From positions 744,001 to 808,000 of the forward strand of contig NZ_CP016774.1 in NCBI RefSeq assembly GCF_002288105.1: a stretch of 64,000 nt of DNA. Direction: 5' to 3'. The position numbers and the translations under genes are program-made. Of this stretch, positions 35,185 through 45,647 are shown one piece after another. This DNA comes from Candidatus Planktophila versatilis. GTDB taxonomy: Bacteria > Actinomycetota > Actinomycetes > Nanopelagicales > Nanopelagicaceae. Each line of letters opens with the position of its first letter. Position 1 is the stretch's first letter. The notes under the pieces were generated by a model that ran no database searches, was not told where the DNA came from, and was given only the letters and a program-made list of their open reading frames with translations.

Positions 35185-36384
35185 ATGACATCCCAGCTCC
35201 ATAGCGTTGTCCTCGTTGATGCAGTGCGCACTCCATTTGGAAAAGCGGGCAGCATGTATTCAGGAACTCGCGCAGATGACTTAATGGTGCGAGCGATGCG
35301 CGGGCTACTCGAGCGCAATCCCCAACTCTCCCCCGAACTCATTGACGATGTTGCCATCGCGGCTGCAACCCAGACTGGTGATCAAGGAATGAATATTGGT
35401 CGCAGCGCCTCCCTCCTTGCTGGCCTTCCTAAAACTGTTCCTGGCTACTCCATCGATCGCTGGTGCGCCGGTGCACTGACTGCAACAACCACCATTGCCG
35501 GCGCTATAGCGATGGGCGCAATAGATATTGCAATCGCTGGCGGTGTTGAACATATGGGAAATCATCCAATGGGTGAACTCATGGATCCTAATCCGCGTTA
35601 CCTAGCTGAGAAGTTGGTGGAACAAGATGCACTTGCCATGGGAGCAACGGCAGAACGCTTACATGATCGCTTCCCACATTTAACAAAAGAGCGGGCAGAT
35701 ACCTATGCCTTTAATTCTCAGATGAAAACTGCGAAGGCATATGCAGATGGAAAGATTCAGCGAGATCTCATTCCAACGGCGGCCCGTCATCCTGAGACTG
35801 GTTGGGGTATTGCAACTGTTGATGAATCACCTCGCCCCACAACAACTATTGAAGGTCTAGCTGGACTGAAAACTCCGTTTCGCCCAGCAGGTCGCGTCAC
35901 TGCCGGAAACTCATCTGGTCTCAACGATGGTGCTACTGCTGCGTTGCTCGCAAGTGAAGCTAAAGCAAAAGAACTTGGACTTTCCATTAAGGCCCGGCTT
36001 GTCACTTTCGCCTTTGCCGGCGTTGAGCCAGAAGTAATGGGATATGGACCGGTTCCAGCAACGATCAAAGCACTTAATAAAGCTGGACTTAAGATTGAAG
36101 ATATTGGAGCCTTTGAAGTCAATGAAGCATTTGCCGTGCAAGTACTGGCATTTCTAGATCACTTTGGAATTGCAGATGATGATCCGCGTGTGAATCCTTA
36201 CGGGGGCGCCATCGCTGTTGGCCATCCACTTGCCTCATCAGGTGTGCGCCTGATGCTTAATTTAGCTCGCACATTTGAAGAGAAAACAGATGTTCGTTAT
36301 GGAATTACTACGATGTGTATTGGTTTAGGAATGGGTGGAACTGTTATTTGGGAAAATCCACATTACACAGGAGGGACTAAGTAA
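35185..36384 (+). CDS. fadA: Acetyl-CoA acyltransferase (thiolase, FadA type)
   Basis: Thiolytic cleavage of 3-ketoacyl-CoA, the last step of beta-oxidation. The 399-residue protein has the nucleophilic Cys in RWCAGALTATTTIAG (about residue 93), NEAFAVQ, the catalytic His in GGAIAVGHPLASSG and the C-terminal Cys in CIGLGMGG. AAGGAAG precedes the ATG. Its stop overlaps the fadB start by one base (TAATG), so the two encode the subunits of a fatty-acid oxidation complex. Confidence 0.95.
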   Translation: MTSQLHSVVLVDAVRTPFGKAGSMYSGTRADDLMVRAMRGLLERNPQLSPELIDDVAIAAATQTGDQGMNIGRSASLLAGLPKTVPGYSIDRWCAGALTATTTIAGAIAMGAIDIAIAGGVEHMGNHPMGELMDPNPRYLAEKLVEQDALAMGATAERLHDRFPHLTKERADTYAFNSQMKTAKAYADGKIQRDLIPTAARHPETGWGIATVDESPRPTTTIEGLAGLKTPFRPAGRVTAGNSSGLNDGATAALLASEAKAKELGLSIKARLVTFAFAGVEPEVMGYGPVPATIKALNKAGLKIEDIGAFEVNEAFAVQVLAFLDHFGIADDDPRVNPYGGAIAVGHPLASSGVRLMLNLARTFEEKTDVRYGITTMCIGLGMGGTVIWENPHYTGGTK

Positions 36385-38495
36385 TGGCTACCGCAATTAC
36401 CCTTCCGGAAGGTGCACCGGAAGAAGTCATTACCCAATCGCTAGTGCGCGATGTGGATCTCACACCATTTGGCTTTAAGGGTTCACTTGCCTTGATCACA
36501 CTTGATAACGGACTCGATCACACTCGCCCCAACACCCTCGGACCACAATCACTGTTGGCCTTAGATGCTGCAATCACTGATGCCGCCGCTCGCACACCTG
36601 CTGCGATTGCAATTATTGGAAAGCCATTTATCTTTGCCGCTGGCGCTGACCTCTCAGGCCTAGCATTTCTTAATACCCGCGATCAAGCAGTGGCCATTGG
36701 CAAGCTGGGCCACGATGTTTTTCGGCGTTTAGATGAGATTGGAATTCCAACATTCGCATTCGTTAATGGGTTAGCCCTTGGTGGCGGTCTAGAAATAGCA
36801 CTGCACTGTAATTACCGCACACTTGCCACCACCGCATTTACCGCGCTACCAGAAGTATTCCTCGGACTCGTTCCAGGGTGGGGCGGTGCGACCATTCTTC
36901 CTAAGTTAATTGGACCAGAACGTGCGGTGCAGGTGATTATTGGTAATTCACTCAATAACAACACCATGATGAAAGCAAAGGATGCGCTGGCACTCGGTGT
37001 TGTGGATGCCGTCTACGAACCGGCAGATTTCTTAGAAAAATCGGTCTCCTTTGCAGCTCGCATGTTAAATGGAGCGCAAAATATTGAGCGAAAAGATTAC
37101 TCAGCAGACCCGGCTTGGGATGCTGCACTTTCTGCTGGTCGCGCAACTGCGTTGAAGAAATATGGTGGCGCAGAAATGGCATCACCTACTAAGGCGCTAG
37201 AGCTCATCAAAGCTGCCAAAACCAATTCCCGTGGTGCTGGTTTTGATGCCGAAGATCAAGCGCTGGCAGATCTGACGATGTCAGATCCATTACGTGCCTC
37301 CCTCTATGCCTTTAATGTCATTCAAAAGAAGCGTAAAAAGGTTGAAGGGGCGCCAAAGCCAGCGCTAGCACGAAAGGTTGCTCGAGTAGGCGTTGTCGGT
37401 GCTGGATTGATGGCTTCCCAACTAGCGCTGCTTCTTCTTCGCAACCTTAAATGTCCCGTTGTCATGACCGACATTGACCAAGCGCGCGCTGATAAAGGTG
37501 TGGCGTGGGTAAAGGCTGAATTAACTAAGTTGGTCGAGAAAAAGCGCATGAACGCAGAATCTGCCGCGCGTCTTGCCTTGCTCATCAGCGGTTCTGCAGA
37601 TCAAAGTGTCTTTGCGGGTTGTGACTTTGTCATCGAAGCGATCTTTGAAGAGCTAACGCTTAAGCAAGAGCTCTTCAAAAAATTGGAGAAGATTGTTGGA
37701 CCAGAATGCGTGCTGGCCACAAATACCTCATCGCTATCAGTTCAAGCCATGAGCGAAGGCTTAGAACATCCAGAACGAGTAGTTGGTTTTCACTTCTTTA
37801 ATCCAGTTGCGGTGATGCCTCTTCTTGAAATCGCTCGCACAACTCATACCGATGATGCAACTACTGCAACTGCCGTCAGTATTGGCAAAGAGTTGAAAAA
37901 GACGATGATTATTTGCAAAGATGCTCCGGGCTTTGTCGTCAATCGTTTACTCACACGCTTCATGGGAGAAATCACCGACGCAGTTGATGAGGGAACTGAT
38001 CCGCAGGTAGCTGATAATGCGATGCGCAGCATCGGCTTTCCAATGTCGCCCTTTGAATTATTAGGTCTTGTTGGTCCGGGTGTTGCTGTACACGTTGCCG
38101 AAACACTGCATGCAAATCTAGGACCGCGATATCGCATCTCCCCCACAATGCAGGCGATGGTCAAAGAAGGCGTAAAGACTTTCTATCTCAAAAACGACGA
38201 TGGCACATTTAGCGCCAACCCGGCTGCTCTTGCCCTGGTTCACAAGGGTGATGCGCCATCAACAGCTGAGCAAGTACGACTTCGTGCACTCAAAGCGTTA
38301 GCGGAAGAAGCGCGGATGATGCTCGATGAAGGTGTGGTTTCTAGTCCGGCAGAGATTGATCTCTGCATGTTGATGGGAGCCGGTTGGCCGATGCACTTAG
38401 GTGGAATTTTGCCGTACTTAGATCGTGAAGGAATTAGCGATTCTGTGTGCGGTCAACGTTTTCATGCTCCGGGAATTGCATCTCTTCCACAGTAG
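36384..38495 (+). CDS. fadB: Fused enoyl-CoA hydratase/3-hydroxyacyl-CoA dehydrogenase (FadB type)
   Basis: A 703-residue bifunctional beta-oxidation enzyme. Residues 1 to about 270 are crotonase fold with both catalytic Glu sites preserved (GLALGGGLEIA and LPEVFLGLVPGWGG). From about 330 is the NAD-binding 3-hydroxyacyl-CoA dehydrogenase domain (RVGVVGAGLMASQLA, where the canonical GXGXMGXGIA is altered to GAGLMASQLA), with FHFFNPVAVMPLLE and the C-terminal repeats. Coupled to fadA. Its 3' end overlaps the convergent dxs gene by 62 bases, an unusually long antiparallel overlap. Confidence 0.94.
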   Translation: MATAITLPEGAPEEVITQSLVRDVDLTPFGFKGSLALITLDNGLDHTRPNTLGPQSLLALDAAITDAAARTPAAIAIIGKPFIFAAGADLSGLAFLNTRDQAVAIGKLGHDVFRRLDEIGIPTFAFVNGLALGGGLEIALHCNYRTLATTAFTALPEVFLGLVPGWGGATILPKLIGPERAVQVIIGNSLNNNTMMKAKDALALGVVDAVYEPADFLEKSVSFAARMLNGAQNIERKDYSADPAWDAALSAGRATALKKYGGAEMASPTKALELIKAAKTNSRGAGFDAEDQALADLTMSDPLRASLYAFNVIQKKRKKVEGAPKPALARKVARVGVVGAGLMASQLALLLLRNLKCPVVMTDIDQARADKGVAWVKAELTKLVEKKRMNAESAARLALLISGSADQSVFAGCDFVIEAIFEELTLKQELFKKLEKIVGPECVLATNTSSLSVQAMSEGLEHPERVVGFHFFNPVAVMPLLEIARTTHTDDATTATAVSIGKELKKTMIICKDAPGFVVNRLLTRFMGEITDAVDEGTDPQVADNAMRSIGFPMSPFELLGLVGPGVAVHVAETLHANLGPRYRISPTMQAMVKEGVKTFYLKNDDGTFSANPAALALVHKGDAPSTAEQVRLRALKALAEEARMMLDEGVVSSPAEIDLCMLMGAGWPMHLGGILPYLDREGISDSVCGQRFHAPGIASLPQ

Positions 38496-40350
38496 AGTTC
38501 CATGCGACGATGTCGCGTGAAATCCGCTGGGCGTTAATTCCAAGGTCATCAAGAATCTCTGATCGCTTTGAGTGCTCAATAAACTCAAGCGGAATGCCAA
38601 TGCTGTGAATAGCGACGTTCAGGCCTGCCTCGCGAAATGCTTCCGAGATTGAACTTGCAATTCCGGCGCGCTTGATGCCATCTTCTAGAACAACAACGCT
38701 CTTATAGCGACGTGCCATAGTAATAAGTGACTCTGGGATTGGCTTCACCCAGCGCGGATCAATAACTGTCACGCCCACACCTTCACGGTATGCCTGTGAG
38801 GCGGCTTCCACCGAAATTGCTGCCATGGCACCGATACTGACAAGAAGTACGTCGGCACTTTCTCCTCGGTAGAGCACATCCACACCATCGCGTCGTTCGA
38901 AGGCCGGAATGTCTTTGGTGACTGCACCTTTCGGAAAACGAATTGCAGTAGGTGCATCACTGACTTCGAGTGCTTCGCGCAAAGTTTCACGTAGTCGTGA
39001 GGCATCGCGCGGTGCGGCTACCCGCATTGTTGGAATGATTCCGGTGAGTGCTAGATCCCAGATTCCGTGATGAGAAGGTCCATCATCTCCGGTAACTCCA
39101 GAACGATCGAGTACAAAAGTGACACCGGCCTTATGGAGTGCAACATCGAGTAAGAGTTGATCAAAGGCGCGATTGAGAAATGTTGAATACACAGCAATGA
39201 CAGGGTGAAGACCGGTAAATGCCAGTCCGGCTGCGCTGGTGACAGCATGTTGTTCAGCTATTCCCACATCGATAGTGCGCATCGGAAACTTCTCTTGGAA
39301 CTTATCTAGGCCAGTAGGCCCGAGCATTGCCGCTGTGAGGGCAACAATATCTTCGCGCTCTTCACCGATTGCGAGCATCTCTTCAGAAAAAATATTGGTC
39401 CAGCTGGTTGTTGACTTGCCAAGCGGAGTTCCGGTCTCGGGATCAACAACGCCCACGGCGTGGAACTTCTCAGCCTGATCTTCAATGGCAGGTTGATGAC
39501 CCTTACCTTTTTCAGTAATCACATGAACTAATACTGGTTGACCAAACTCTTTTGCCTGGGTCAGCGCCCGCTCCATCGCAACTAAATCATGTCCATCAAT
39601 AGGGCCAACATATTTAAGACCAAGATCTTCAAACATTCCTTGTGGCGCAATGATGTCTTTGATCCCCTTCTTCATTCCGTGAAGAGTTTCATAAATTGGA
39701 TTTCCAACAACCGGGGTCTTTGTTAGTACCTCTTTGCCCCAATCAAGGAACTTCTCATAGCCACGAGTGACTCGAAGAGTTGCTAGATATGTAGCTAGGC
39801 CGCCAATAGTTGGTGAGTAAGAACGTTCGTTGTCATTGACAATAACGACAAGATTTCGATCATTTGACGCTGCAATGTTATTAAGGGCTTCCCATGACAT
39901 TCCGCCAGTAAGTGCACCGTCACCTACAACTACTACAACGCTGCGATCGATTTGATTGGTGATGGCAAATCCACGAGAAATTCCATCGCCCCATGAGAGT
40001 GCGGTAGAGGCATGTGAATTTTCAATCACATCGTGTTCACTCTCAGCGCGGTTGGGATAACCGGCTATTCCGCCACGTTGGCGCAGGCCATCGAATTGAT
40101 CAGCGCGGCCGGTAAGAATTTTGTGAACGTATGATTGATGACCGGTATCAAAGAGAACTACATCTTTTGGAGAATCAAATATCCGGTGGATTGCAATCGT
40201 GAGTTCCACAACGCCAAGATTGGGTCCAAGGTGGCCACCAGTCTTTGAAACTTTGGTAATAAGAAATTGACGAATCTCAGCGCTGAGTTCAGTCAGCTGC
40301 TCATAGGAGAGCCCTTGAAGATCGGCTGGGCTCTTTATCGTTTCAAGCAT
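38434..40350 (-). CDS. dxs: 1-deoxy-D-xylulose-5-phosphate synthase
   Basis: First enzyme of the MEP isoprenoid pathway: condenses pyruvate and glyceraldehyde-3-phosphate using thiamine diphosphate. The 638-residue protein has the N-terminal GHLGPNLGVVELT and DTGHQSYVHKILTGR motifs, the ThDP motif GDGALTGGMSWEALNN and the transketolase pyrimidine domain with DVGIAEQHAVTSAAGLA and DRSGVTGDDGPSHHG. TAGACT (40362-40357) lies six bases before the ATG, within the 14-base gap after acn, so it may have its own leaderless promoter. Its last 20 codons overlap fadB on the opposite strand. Confidence 0.96.
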   Translation of the reverse strand: MLETIKSPADLQGLSYEQLTELSAEIRQFLITKVSKTGGHLGPNLGVVELTIAIHRIFDSPKDVVLFDTGHQSYVHKILTGRADQFDGLRQRGGIAGYPNRAESEHDVIENSHASTALSWGDGISRGFAITNQIDRSVVVVVGDGALTGGMSWEALNNIAASNDRNLVVIVNDNERSYSPTIGGLATYLATLRVTRGYEKFLDWGKEVLTKTPVVGNPIYETLHGMKKGIKDIIAPQGMFEDLGLKYVGPIDGHDLVAMERALTQAKEFGQPVLVHVITEKGKGHQPAIEDQAEKFHAVGVVDPETGTPLGKSTTSWTNIFSEEMLAIGEEREDIVALTAAMLGPTGLDKFQEKFPMRTIDVGIAEQHAVTSAAGLAFTGLHPVIAVYSTFLNRAFDQLLLDVALHKAGVTFVLDRSGVTGDDGPSHHGIWDLALTGIIPTMRVAAPRDASRLRETLREALEVSDAPTAIRFPKGAVTKDIPAFERRDGVDVLYRGESADVLLVSIGAMAAISVEAASQAYREGVGVTVIDPRWVKPIPESLITMARRYKSVVVLEDGIKRAGIASSISEAFREAGLNVAIHSIGIPLEFIEHSKRSEILDDLGINAQRISRDIVAWNSTVEEMQFPEHENVDRTQNR

Positions 40351-40364
40351 CGGCCCAGTCTAGA

Positions 40365-43022
40365 TTAGCCACGCAGTTGGCGCAGCACATACTGCATGAT
40401 GCCGCCGTGGCGATAATAATCTGCCTCACCCGGTGTATCGATTCTCACCTTTGCTGTGAAGGTGATATCCCCCGCTGTGACGGTGACTTCCTTTGGAACC
40501 TGGCCGTTGTTAAGTGCTACCACTCCTGTGATGGCAAAGACCTCATCACCTTTGATACCAAGTGATAGCGCGCTCTGTCCGTTAATAAATTGAAGCGGAA
40601 GAACTCCCATGCCAATTAAGTTAGAGCGGTGAATTCTTTCGAAGCTTTCCGCAATTACTGCTCGTACACCAAGTAGCGCTGTTCCTTTTGCCGCCCAGTC
40701 ACGGGAAGAACCTGATCCATACTCTTTGCCAGCAAGAATTACTAGAGGAACTCCAGCTGCTTGATAGGCAACAGATGCATCATAAATAGTTGATTGCGCG
40801 CCATCTGCTAAGAAGTTGCGAGTGAATCCACCTTCGACACCGTCTAGAAGTGTGTTCTTTAGGCGGATATTGGCAAAGGTTCCACGAATCATTACTTCGT
40901 GATTTCCACGTCTGGAGCCGTAAGAGTTGAAATCTTTACGCTCCACACCATTGTCTTCCAAATACTTACCGGCAGGTGAATCAGCCTTGATATTTCCAGC
41001 AGGTGAAATGTGATCAGTTGTCACAGAATCCCCCAGAATTGCTAAGACTCGTGCTCCTGCTATATCTGTTACTGGTTTTGGCTGCGCTGGCATGCCATCG
41101 AAATATGGCGGCTTGCGGACGTAAGTTGATTTCGGATCCCAATCAAATGTCTTTCCAGTTGGAGTATCAAGTGACTTCCAACGATGATCGCCTTCAAAGA
41201 CAGATGCATAATCCTTGGTAAACATTTCAGAGGAAATTGAAGAGTCAATGACTGATTGAATCTCTGCTTCAGTTGGCCAGATGTCTTTAAGAAGAACTGG
41301 CTTCCCCTCTTTATCCATACCCAAGGAATCTTTCTCAAAATCATGGTTCATGGTTCCAGCAAGTGCGTAGGCAACTACCAAAGGTGGTGAAGCTAAGTAA
41401 TTCATCTTCACATCTGGGCTAATGCGCCCTTCAAAGTTTCTATTTCCGGAAAGCACCGCAGAGACTGCAAGATCGTTCTCATTGACTGCCTTACTGATTT
41501 CAATAGGCAGCGGTCCGGAGTTGCCAATACAGGTAACGCATCCGTAGCCAACAAGGTTAAATCCGAGTGCTTCCATGTATTTGGTAAGTCCAGAGCGGTC
41601 GTAGTAATCAGTAACAACTTTTGAGCCAGGAGCCAAGGTGGTTTTCACCCATGGTTTAGATGTCAGCCCCTTCTCTACCGCTTTCTTGGCAAGAAGAGCC
41701 GCGCCAATCATGACCGAAGGATTAGATGTATTTGTGCACGATGTAATCGATGCAATAACCACATCTCCATTTTTGATTGTTGTGTCGTTAGCCCCCACAT
41801 GCACTGGATACGCTTCTTTTCCAGTCTTGTCAGTGAAATAGGTTGGAAGAATCTTAGAAAATGCACTCTTTGAGTCGGTAAGTGAGATGCGATCTTGCGG
41901 GCGCTTTGGTCCAGCAATTGATGAAACAACAGTTGAAAGATCTAGTTCAATATTTTCGGAAAAGCGCGGTGAAATAGATGGGTCATGCCACATGCCCTGT
42001 GCCTTTGCATACTGTTCCACGAGAGCTACTTGCTCATCACTTCGTCCAGTAAGTCGCAAGTAGCGAAGGGTCTCTTCATCGATAGGGAAAATCGCACACG
42101 TTGATCCGTATTCGGGCGACATGTTTCCAATTGTGGTGCGGTTGGCCATTGGGACAGAGACCACGCCAGGTCCGTAGAACTCTACGAACTTACCAACTAC
42201 TCCGTGCTTGCGAAGCATCTCAGTAATGGTTAACGCCATATCTGTAGCAGTTGTGCCCACAGGAAGCTGGCCAGAGAGTTTGAAACCGACAACGCGTGGA
42301 ATCAACATTGAAACTGGCTGACCAAGAAGGGCCGCTTCTGCTTCGATGCCGCCAACGCCCCAACCGAGAACTCCAAGCCCATTGACCATCGTGGTGTGTG
42401 AATCGGTACCAACAACAGTGTCTGGATATGCACGGAGCACGCCATTGATAGTCCGGGTCATGACAACGCGAGCTAGGTACTCAATATTTACTTGGTGAAC
42501 GATGCCCGTTCCCGGTGGAACTACCTTAAATTCATCAAAGGCGCCTTGGCCCCAACGCAAGAATCGGTAGCGCTCACGATTGCGTTCGTATTCAATATCT
42601 GTGTTCTTCTCAAAAGAATCTTTTGTTCCAAAGACATCTGCAATTACAGAGTGATCGATCACCAATTCAGCTGGAGCTAATGGGTTTACCTTGCTTGGGT
42701 CTCCACCAAGATCGACAATCGCCTCGCGCATAGTGGCAAGGTCGACTACACAAGGAACGCCTGTGAAGTCCTGCATCACAACGCGTGCTGGGGTAAATTG
42801 AATTTCCGTATCTGGCTCGACTGATGGGTCCCACTGTGCCAGCGCCTTGATGTGATCAATGGTGATATTTGCGCCATCTTCAGTGCGTAGTAAATTCTCT
42901 AAAAGTATCTTGAGCGAGAAAGGTAAACTCGCGGCGCCTTCAACCGTTGAAATATCAAAGATTTCAAAATCTTTACCGCCGACAGTGAGATTTTTCTTGG
43001 TTCCCAATGAATTCTTACTCAT
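40365..43022 (-). CDS. acnA: Aconitate hydratase A
   Basis: TCA-cycle enzyme interconverting citrate and isocitrate through a 4Fe-4S cluster. The 885-residue protein shows the cluster Cys in [11 protein letters not shown] and [12 protein letters not shown], the [21 protein letters not shown] segment in the first domain and [16 protein letters not shown] in the swivel domain. I chose ATG 43022 over GTG 43025 because GGAAG is then seven bases upstream. An 18-base perfect palindrome (43046-43063) overlaps the promoter, suggesting specific regulation. Confidence 0.97.
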   Translation of the reverse strand: MSKNSLGTKKNLTVGGKDFEIFDISTVEGAASLPFSLKILLENLLRTEDGANITIDHIKALAQWDPSVEPDTEIQFTPARVVMQDFTGVPCVVDLATMREAIVDLGGDPSKVNPLAPAELVIDHSVIADVFGTKDSFEKNTDIEYERNRERYRFLRWGQGAFDEFKVVPPGTGIVHQVNIEYLARVVMTRTINGVLRAYPDTVVGTDSHTTMVNGLGVLGWGVGGIEAEAALLGQPVSMLIPRVVGFKLSGQLPVGTTATDMALTITEMLRKHGVVGKFVEFYGPGVVSVPMANRTTIGNMSPEYGSTCAIFPIDEETLRYLRLTGRSDEQVALVEQYAKAQGMWHDPSISPRFSENIELDLSTVVSSIAGPKRPQDRISLTDSKSAFSKILPTYFTDKTGKEAYPVHVGANDTTIKNGDVVIASITSCTNTSNPSVMIGAALLAKKAVEKGLTSKPWVKTTLAPGSKVVTDYYDRSGLTKYMEALGFNLVGYGCVTCIGNSGPLPIEISKAVNENDLAVSAVLSGNRNFEGRISPDVKMNYLASPPLVVAYALAGTMNHDFEKDSLGMDKEGKPVLLKDIWPTEAEIQSVIDSSISSEMFTKDYASVFEGDHRWKSLDTPTGKTFDWDPKSTYVRKPPYFDGMPAQPKPVTDIAGARVLAILGDSVTTDHISPAGNIKADSPAGKYLEDNGVERKDFNSYGSRRGNHEVMIRGTFANIRLKNTLLDGVEGGFTRNFLADGAQSTIYDASVAYQAAGVPLVILAGKEYGSGSSRDWAAKGTALLGVRAVIAESFERIHRSNLIGMGVLPLQFINGQSALSLGIKGDEVFAITGVVALNNGQVPKEVTVTAGDITFTAKVRIDTPGEADYYRHGGIMQYVLRQLRG

Positions 43023-43045
43023 CACGCAACTTCCTTCAGTGAATT

Positions 43046-43063
43046 TATCTTGATATCAAGATA
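43046..43063. promoter_or_regulatory. Perfect 18-bp palindrome upstream of acn
   Basis: TATCTTGATATCAAGATA, 24 bases before the acn ATG, containing the TGA stop of the upstream methyltransferase gene and overlapping TAAATT (43047-43042), a possible -10. Contiguous 16-20 base palindromes of this kind are typical of MarR-family operators; the regulator is not in the window. Confidence 0.65.
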
Positions 43064-44270
43064 CCTTATCGGCAACAAATCTGGCAACACATTCGATGTG
43101 ATGTGTCATGGGAAAGAGGTCGAAGGCGCGTATTTTTTCTAGCGTGTATCCGAATTCACGCAGATATCCGGTGTCCCGGGCCAGCGCCGCTGGGTCGCAC
43201 GCCACATAGATGATCGCACGCGGTGCAATCCGTGCACAATTTTGCAGTACTTCTTTTCCAGCACCCTCCCGCGGTGGATCGAGAACAATGACATCTGCCT
43301 GTGTAAATCGAGTGATGGCTTTTGCTACATCGGCGGTAATCACGGTGACATTGCTGTTGTCTGCGAAATTACTACTGGCATCGGCAGTGGCAGCTTTACT
43401 TCCCTCGACGATATCAACAGCGCCTGCTTCTCCAATGATTGGCAAAATAGCTGCTGCAAATAGTCCGACTCCCCCATAGAGATCTAGCACGTGATCACCG
43501 GCTTGGAATTGACCTAGTTCGACAACCACATCACTGAGTACACGAGGGGCATCTTTATGACTTTGCCAAAAAGATTTCTGACTGACATTAAAGACTTTAT
43601 CTCCCACCTGATAGTGGGCAATTTCGGGACCATCAGAGAGTCGCATCGGTGATTCATCACGAGAGTTTGCGGTGGCGATTGTGCGTTCGCCAGTGTTGGA
43701 AATGGAAATCTCTAGCCGTTGATCGCCTTTGACTCCACGTTGGGCAAGCTCTGCAAATTTCATCTCCGGAACAAGAATCCGGCAGTCATCGACTGGGGTT
43801 ACTTTGTGGCTGCGTGCTTGATAGAAACCTAGGGCGCCACTCTTAGTTGAGTGCGCCGAACACCGAGTTCGCCATCCCAGGGGTGCACTTACCTCTTCTA
43901 CCTCAACGTCAATTTCCATCTTTGCAATTCTAGAAAACTGTTCTGAGATTACTTCACTCTTGAGATTTCGCTGGCGCGCTGGTGTTATATGTTGGAAATC
44001 GCAGCCACCGCAGCCAAGCCTGTGTGCATATCTACACGGTGCTGTTACGCGGTCAGCCGAAGGTGTTATTACTTCAACTACATCAGCTCGGTTAAAACTT
44101 GCACCCACACTCGTTACTTCGATCTCAACAGATTCACCTGGAATCGCGTGGCGAACAAAGATCACGGCGCCCTCATGGCGTGCGATGAAGTGGCCGCCAT
44201 GGGCGACTTTCTCAATCTCGACCCTGATTCGCGCCCCCACCTCGATGGACGCTTTCTTGGGTGGTGACAT
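43056..44270 (-). CDS. TRAM-domain class I SAM-dependent RNA methyltransferase (TrmA/RlmD type)
   Basis: A 404-residue RNA (uracil-5) methyltransferase-family protein. N-terminal TRAM domain (about 8-65), iron-sulfur Cys cluster CRYAHRLGCGGCDFQH, SAM-binding VLDLYGGVGLFAAA, VLDPPREGAGKEV, and the catalytic nucleophile Cys in YVACDPAALARD. The rRNA or tRNA target cannot be specified. I chose ATG 44270 because TACGCT (44283-44278) lies seven bases upstream; a longer start at 44327 would cross the divergent trkA start. It sits upstream of acn, and a homologue is near the trkA genes in mycobacteria. Confidence 0.88.
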   Translation of the reverse strand: MSPPKKASIEVGARIRVEIEKVAHGGHFIARHEGAVIFVRHAIPGESVEIEVTSVGASFNRADVVEVITPSADRVTAPCRYAHRLGCGGCDFQHITPARQRNLKSEVISEQFSRIAKMEIDVEVEEVSAPLGWRTRCSAHSTKSGALGFYQARSHKVTPVDDCRILVPEMKFAELAQRGVKGDQRLEISISNTGERTIATANSRDESPMRLSDGPEIAHYQVGDKVFNVSQKSFWQSHKDAPRVLSDVVVELGQFQAGDHVLDLYGGVGLFAAAILPIIGEAGAVDIVEGSKAATADASSNFADNSNVTVITADVAKAITRFTQADVIVLDPPREGAGKEVLQNCARIAPRAIIYVACDPAALARDTGYLREFGYTLEKIRAFDLFPMTHHIECVARFVADKVS

Positions 44271-44321
44271 AGGCCTTAGCGTAGTCGAGATAAATCTGCG
44301 CAAGAGTAGTAAGTTAGTCCT
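44271..44321. promoter_or_regulatory. Divergent leaderless promoters, methyltransferase and trkA
   Basis: In 51 bases: TACGCT on the minus strand (44283-44278), seven bases before the methyltransferase ATG, and TAAGTT on the plus strand (44310-44315), six bases before the trkA GTG. Confidence 0.55.
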
Positions 44322-44981
44322 GTGCACGTAGTCATCATGGGTTGCGGACGAGTCGGTTCATCTTTGGCGACCGCTCTGGAAGCAGCTGGACACTCAGTAG
44401 CCATCATTGATCAATCAAAAGACGCCTTCCGTCGACTCGGTGCTGATTTCAAGGGGCGCACAATTGTTGGTGTTGGCTTTGATCGCGACACTTTGCTGGA
44501 AGCGGGAATTGATGGCGCTGATGCATTTGCTGCAGTCAGTAATGGTGATAACTCAAATATTTTAGCTGCCCGCGTTGCCCGCGAGAATTATGGCGTCACT
44601 AATGTTGTTGCTCGCATTTATGACCCAGGGCGTGCTGAAATTTATCAGCGCTTAGGTATTCCAACAGTTGCCACAGTTATTTGGGCAAGTGATCAAATCC
44701 TTCGTCGAATTTTGCCAGGTGGTGCTCGTTCAGAATGGCGCGATGCCACAGGCACCGTTCAATTACTTGAGGTGCACCCACATCTAAATTGGTACGGTCG
44801 TCCGATCTCTGAACTTGAAACAGCCACCGAGTCACGCGTGGCTTTCCTGACCCGTTTAGGTGAAGCACTCATCCCCGATGAGCACACCGTTTTACAAGAT
44901 GGAGACTTAGTCCACATGACTATTCTCGATACACAATTGGCAATTGCTGAAGCAGTGTTATCGAAAGGCCCAGGTGCCTAA
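44322..44981 (+). CDS. trkA: TrkA-family potassium uptake regulatory protein (first, CeoB-like)
   Basis: A 219-residue RCK-type protein: NAD-binding Rossmann fold (VVIMGCGRVGSSLA at the N-terminus) followed by a TrkA_C domain from about 140. It gates a potassium transporter in response to nucleotides. GTG start, leaderless by the TAAGTT element. Three bases separate it from a second trkA; the paired genes correspond to ceoB and ceoC of mycobacteria. The membrane transporter subunit is not in the window. Confidence 0.91.
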   Translation: MHVVIMGCGRVGSSLATALEAAGHSVAIIDQSKDAFRRLGADFKGRTIVGVGFDRDTLLEAGIDGADAFAAVSNGDNSNILAARVARENYGVTNVVARIYDPGRAEIYQRLGIPTVATVIWASDQILRRILPGGARSEWRDATGTVQLLEVHPHLNWYGRPISELETATESRVAFLTRLGEALIPDEHTVLQDGDLVHMTILDTQLAIAEAVLSKGPGA

Positions 44982-44984
44982 GAA

Positions 44985-45647
44985 ATGAGAATTGCTATTG
45001 CAGGTGCCGGAAATGTGGGACGAGCAATTGCTCGCGAACTTCTTGATAATGGCCACCAGGTTCTTCTGATAGACCGCGATCCGAAAGCGTTAAAGATTGA
45101 TTCCGTGCCTGACGCTGAGTGGTTGATGGCAGATGCTTGTGAGATTGCATCACTTGATAATGCTCAATTGAATAACTGTCAGGTACTAGTTGCCGCTACC
45201 GGCGATGACAAGGTCAATCTTGTCGCATCACTTCTTGGCAAGACTGAATACGGAGTTCCCCGAGTTGTCGCTCGAATCAATCACCCAAAGAATGAATGGC
45301 TCTTTGATCAATCTTGGGGCGTTGATGTTGCGGTATCTACCCCGCGAATTATTTCCGCACTTGTTGAAGAGGCCGTCAGCGTTGGCGATGTTGTTCGTCT
45401 GTTCTCATTTAGAAAGGGTCAGGCAAATCTAGTTGAAATTACGCTGCCAGATTCTTCTATCTGTATTGGAAAAACAATTGAAGAAGTAGAGCTTCCGGAA
45501 GATGCATCCCTTGCTGCCATCGTGCGAGATGGACGAGTAATCTCGCCTACGCCAAGTGATCTCTTTATCGCTGGCGATGAATTGCTCTTTGTTGCTTCAG
45601 CCCAAGCTGAAGATAAAATCAGAGATTGTTTTATCGCTCGTTCTTAA
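44985..45647 (+). CDS. trkA: TrkA-family potassium uptake regulatory protein (second, CeoC-like)
   Basis: A 220-residue paralogue of the preceding gene, with RIAIAGAGNVGRAIARELL as NAD motif and a TrkA_C domain. The two probably form a hetero-oligomeric RCK ring on one Trk/Ktr channel. ATG start three bases after the first trkA stop. It overlaps the convergent DUF3159 gene by four bases. Confidence 0.91.
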   Translation: MRIAIAGAGNVGRAIARELLDNGHQVLLIDRDPKALKIDSVPDAEWLMADACEIASLDNAQLNNCQVLVAATGDDKVNLVASLLGKTEYGVPRVVARINHPKNEWLFDQSWGVDVAVSTPRIISALVEEAVSVGDVVRLFSFRKGQANLVEITLPDSSICIGKTIEEVELPEDASLAAIVRDGRVISPTPSDLFIAGDELLFVASAQAEDKIRDCFIARS

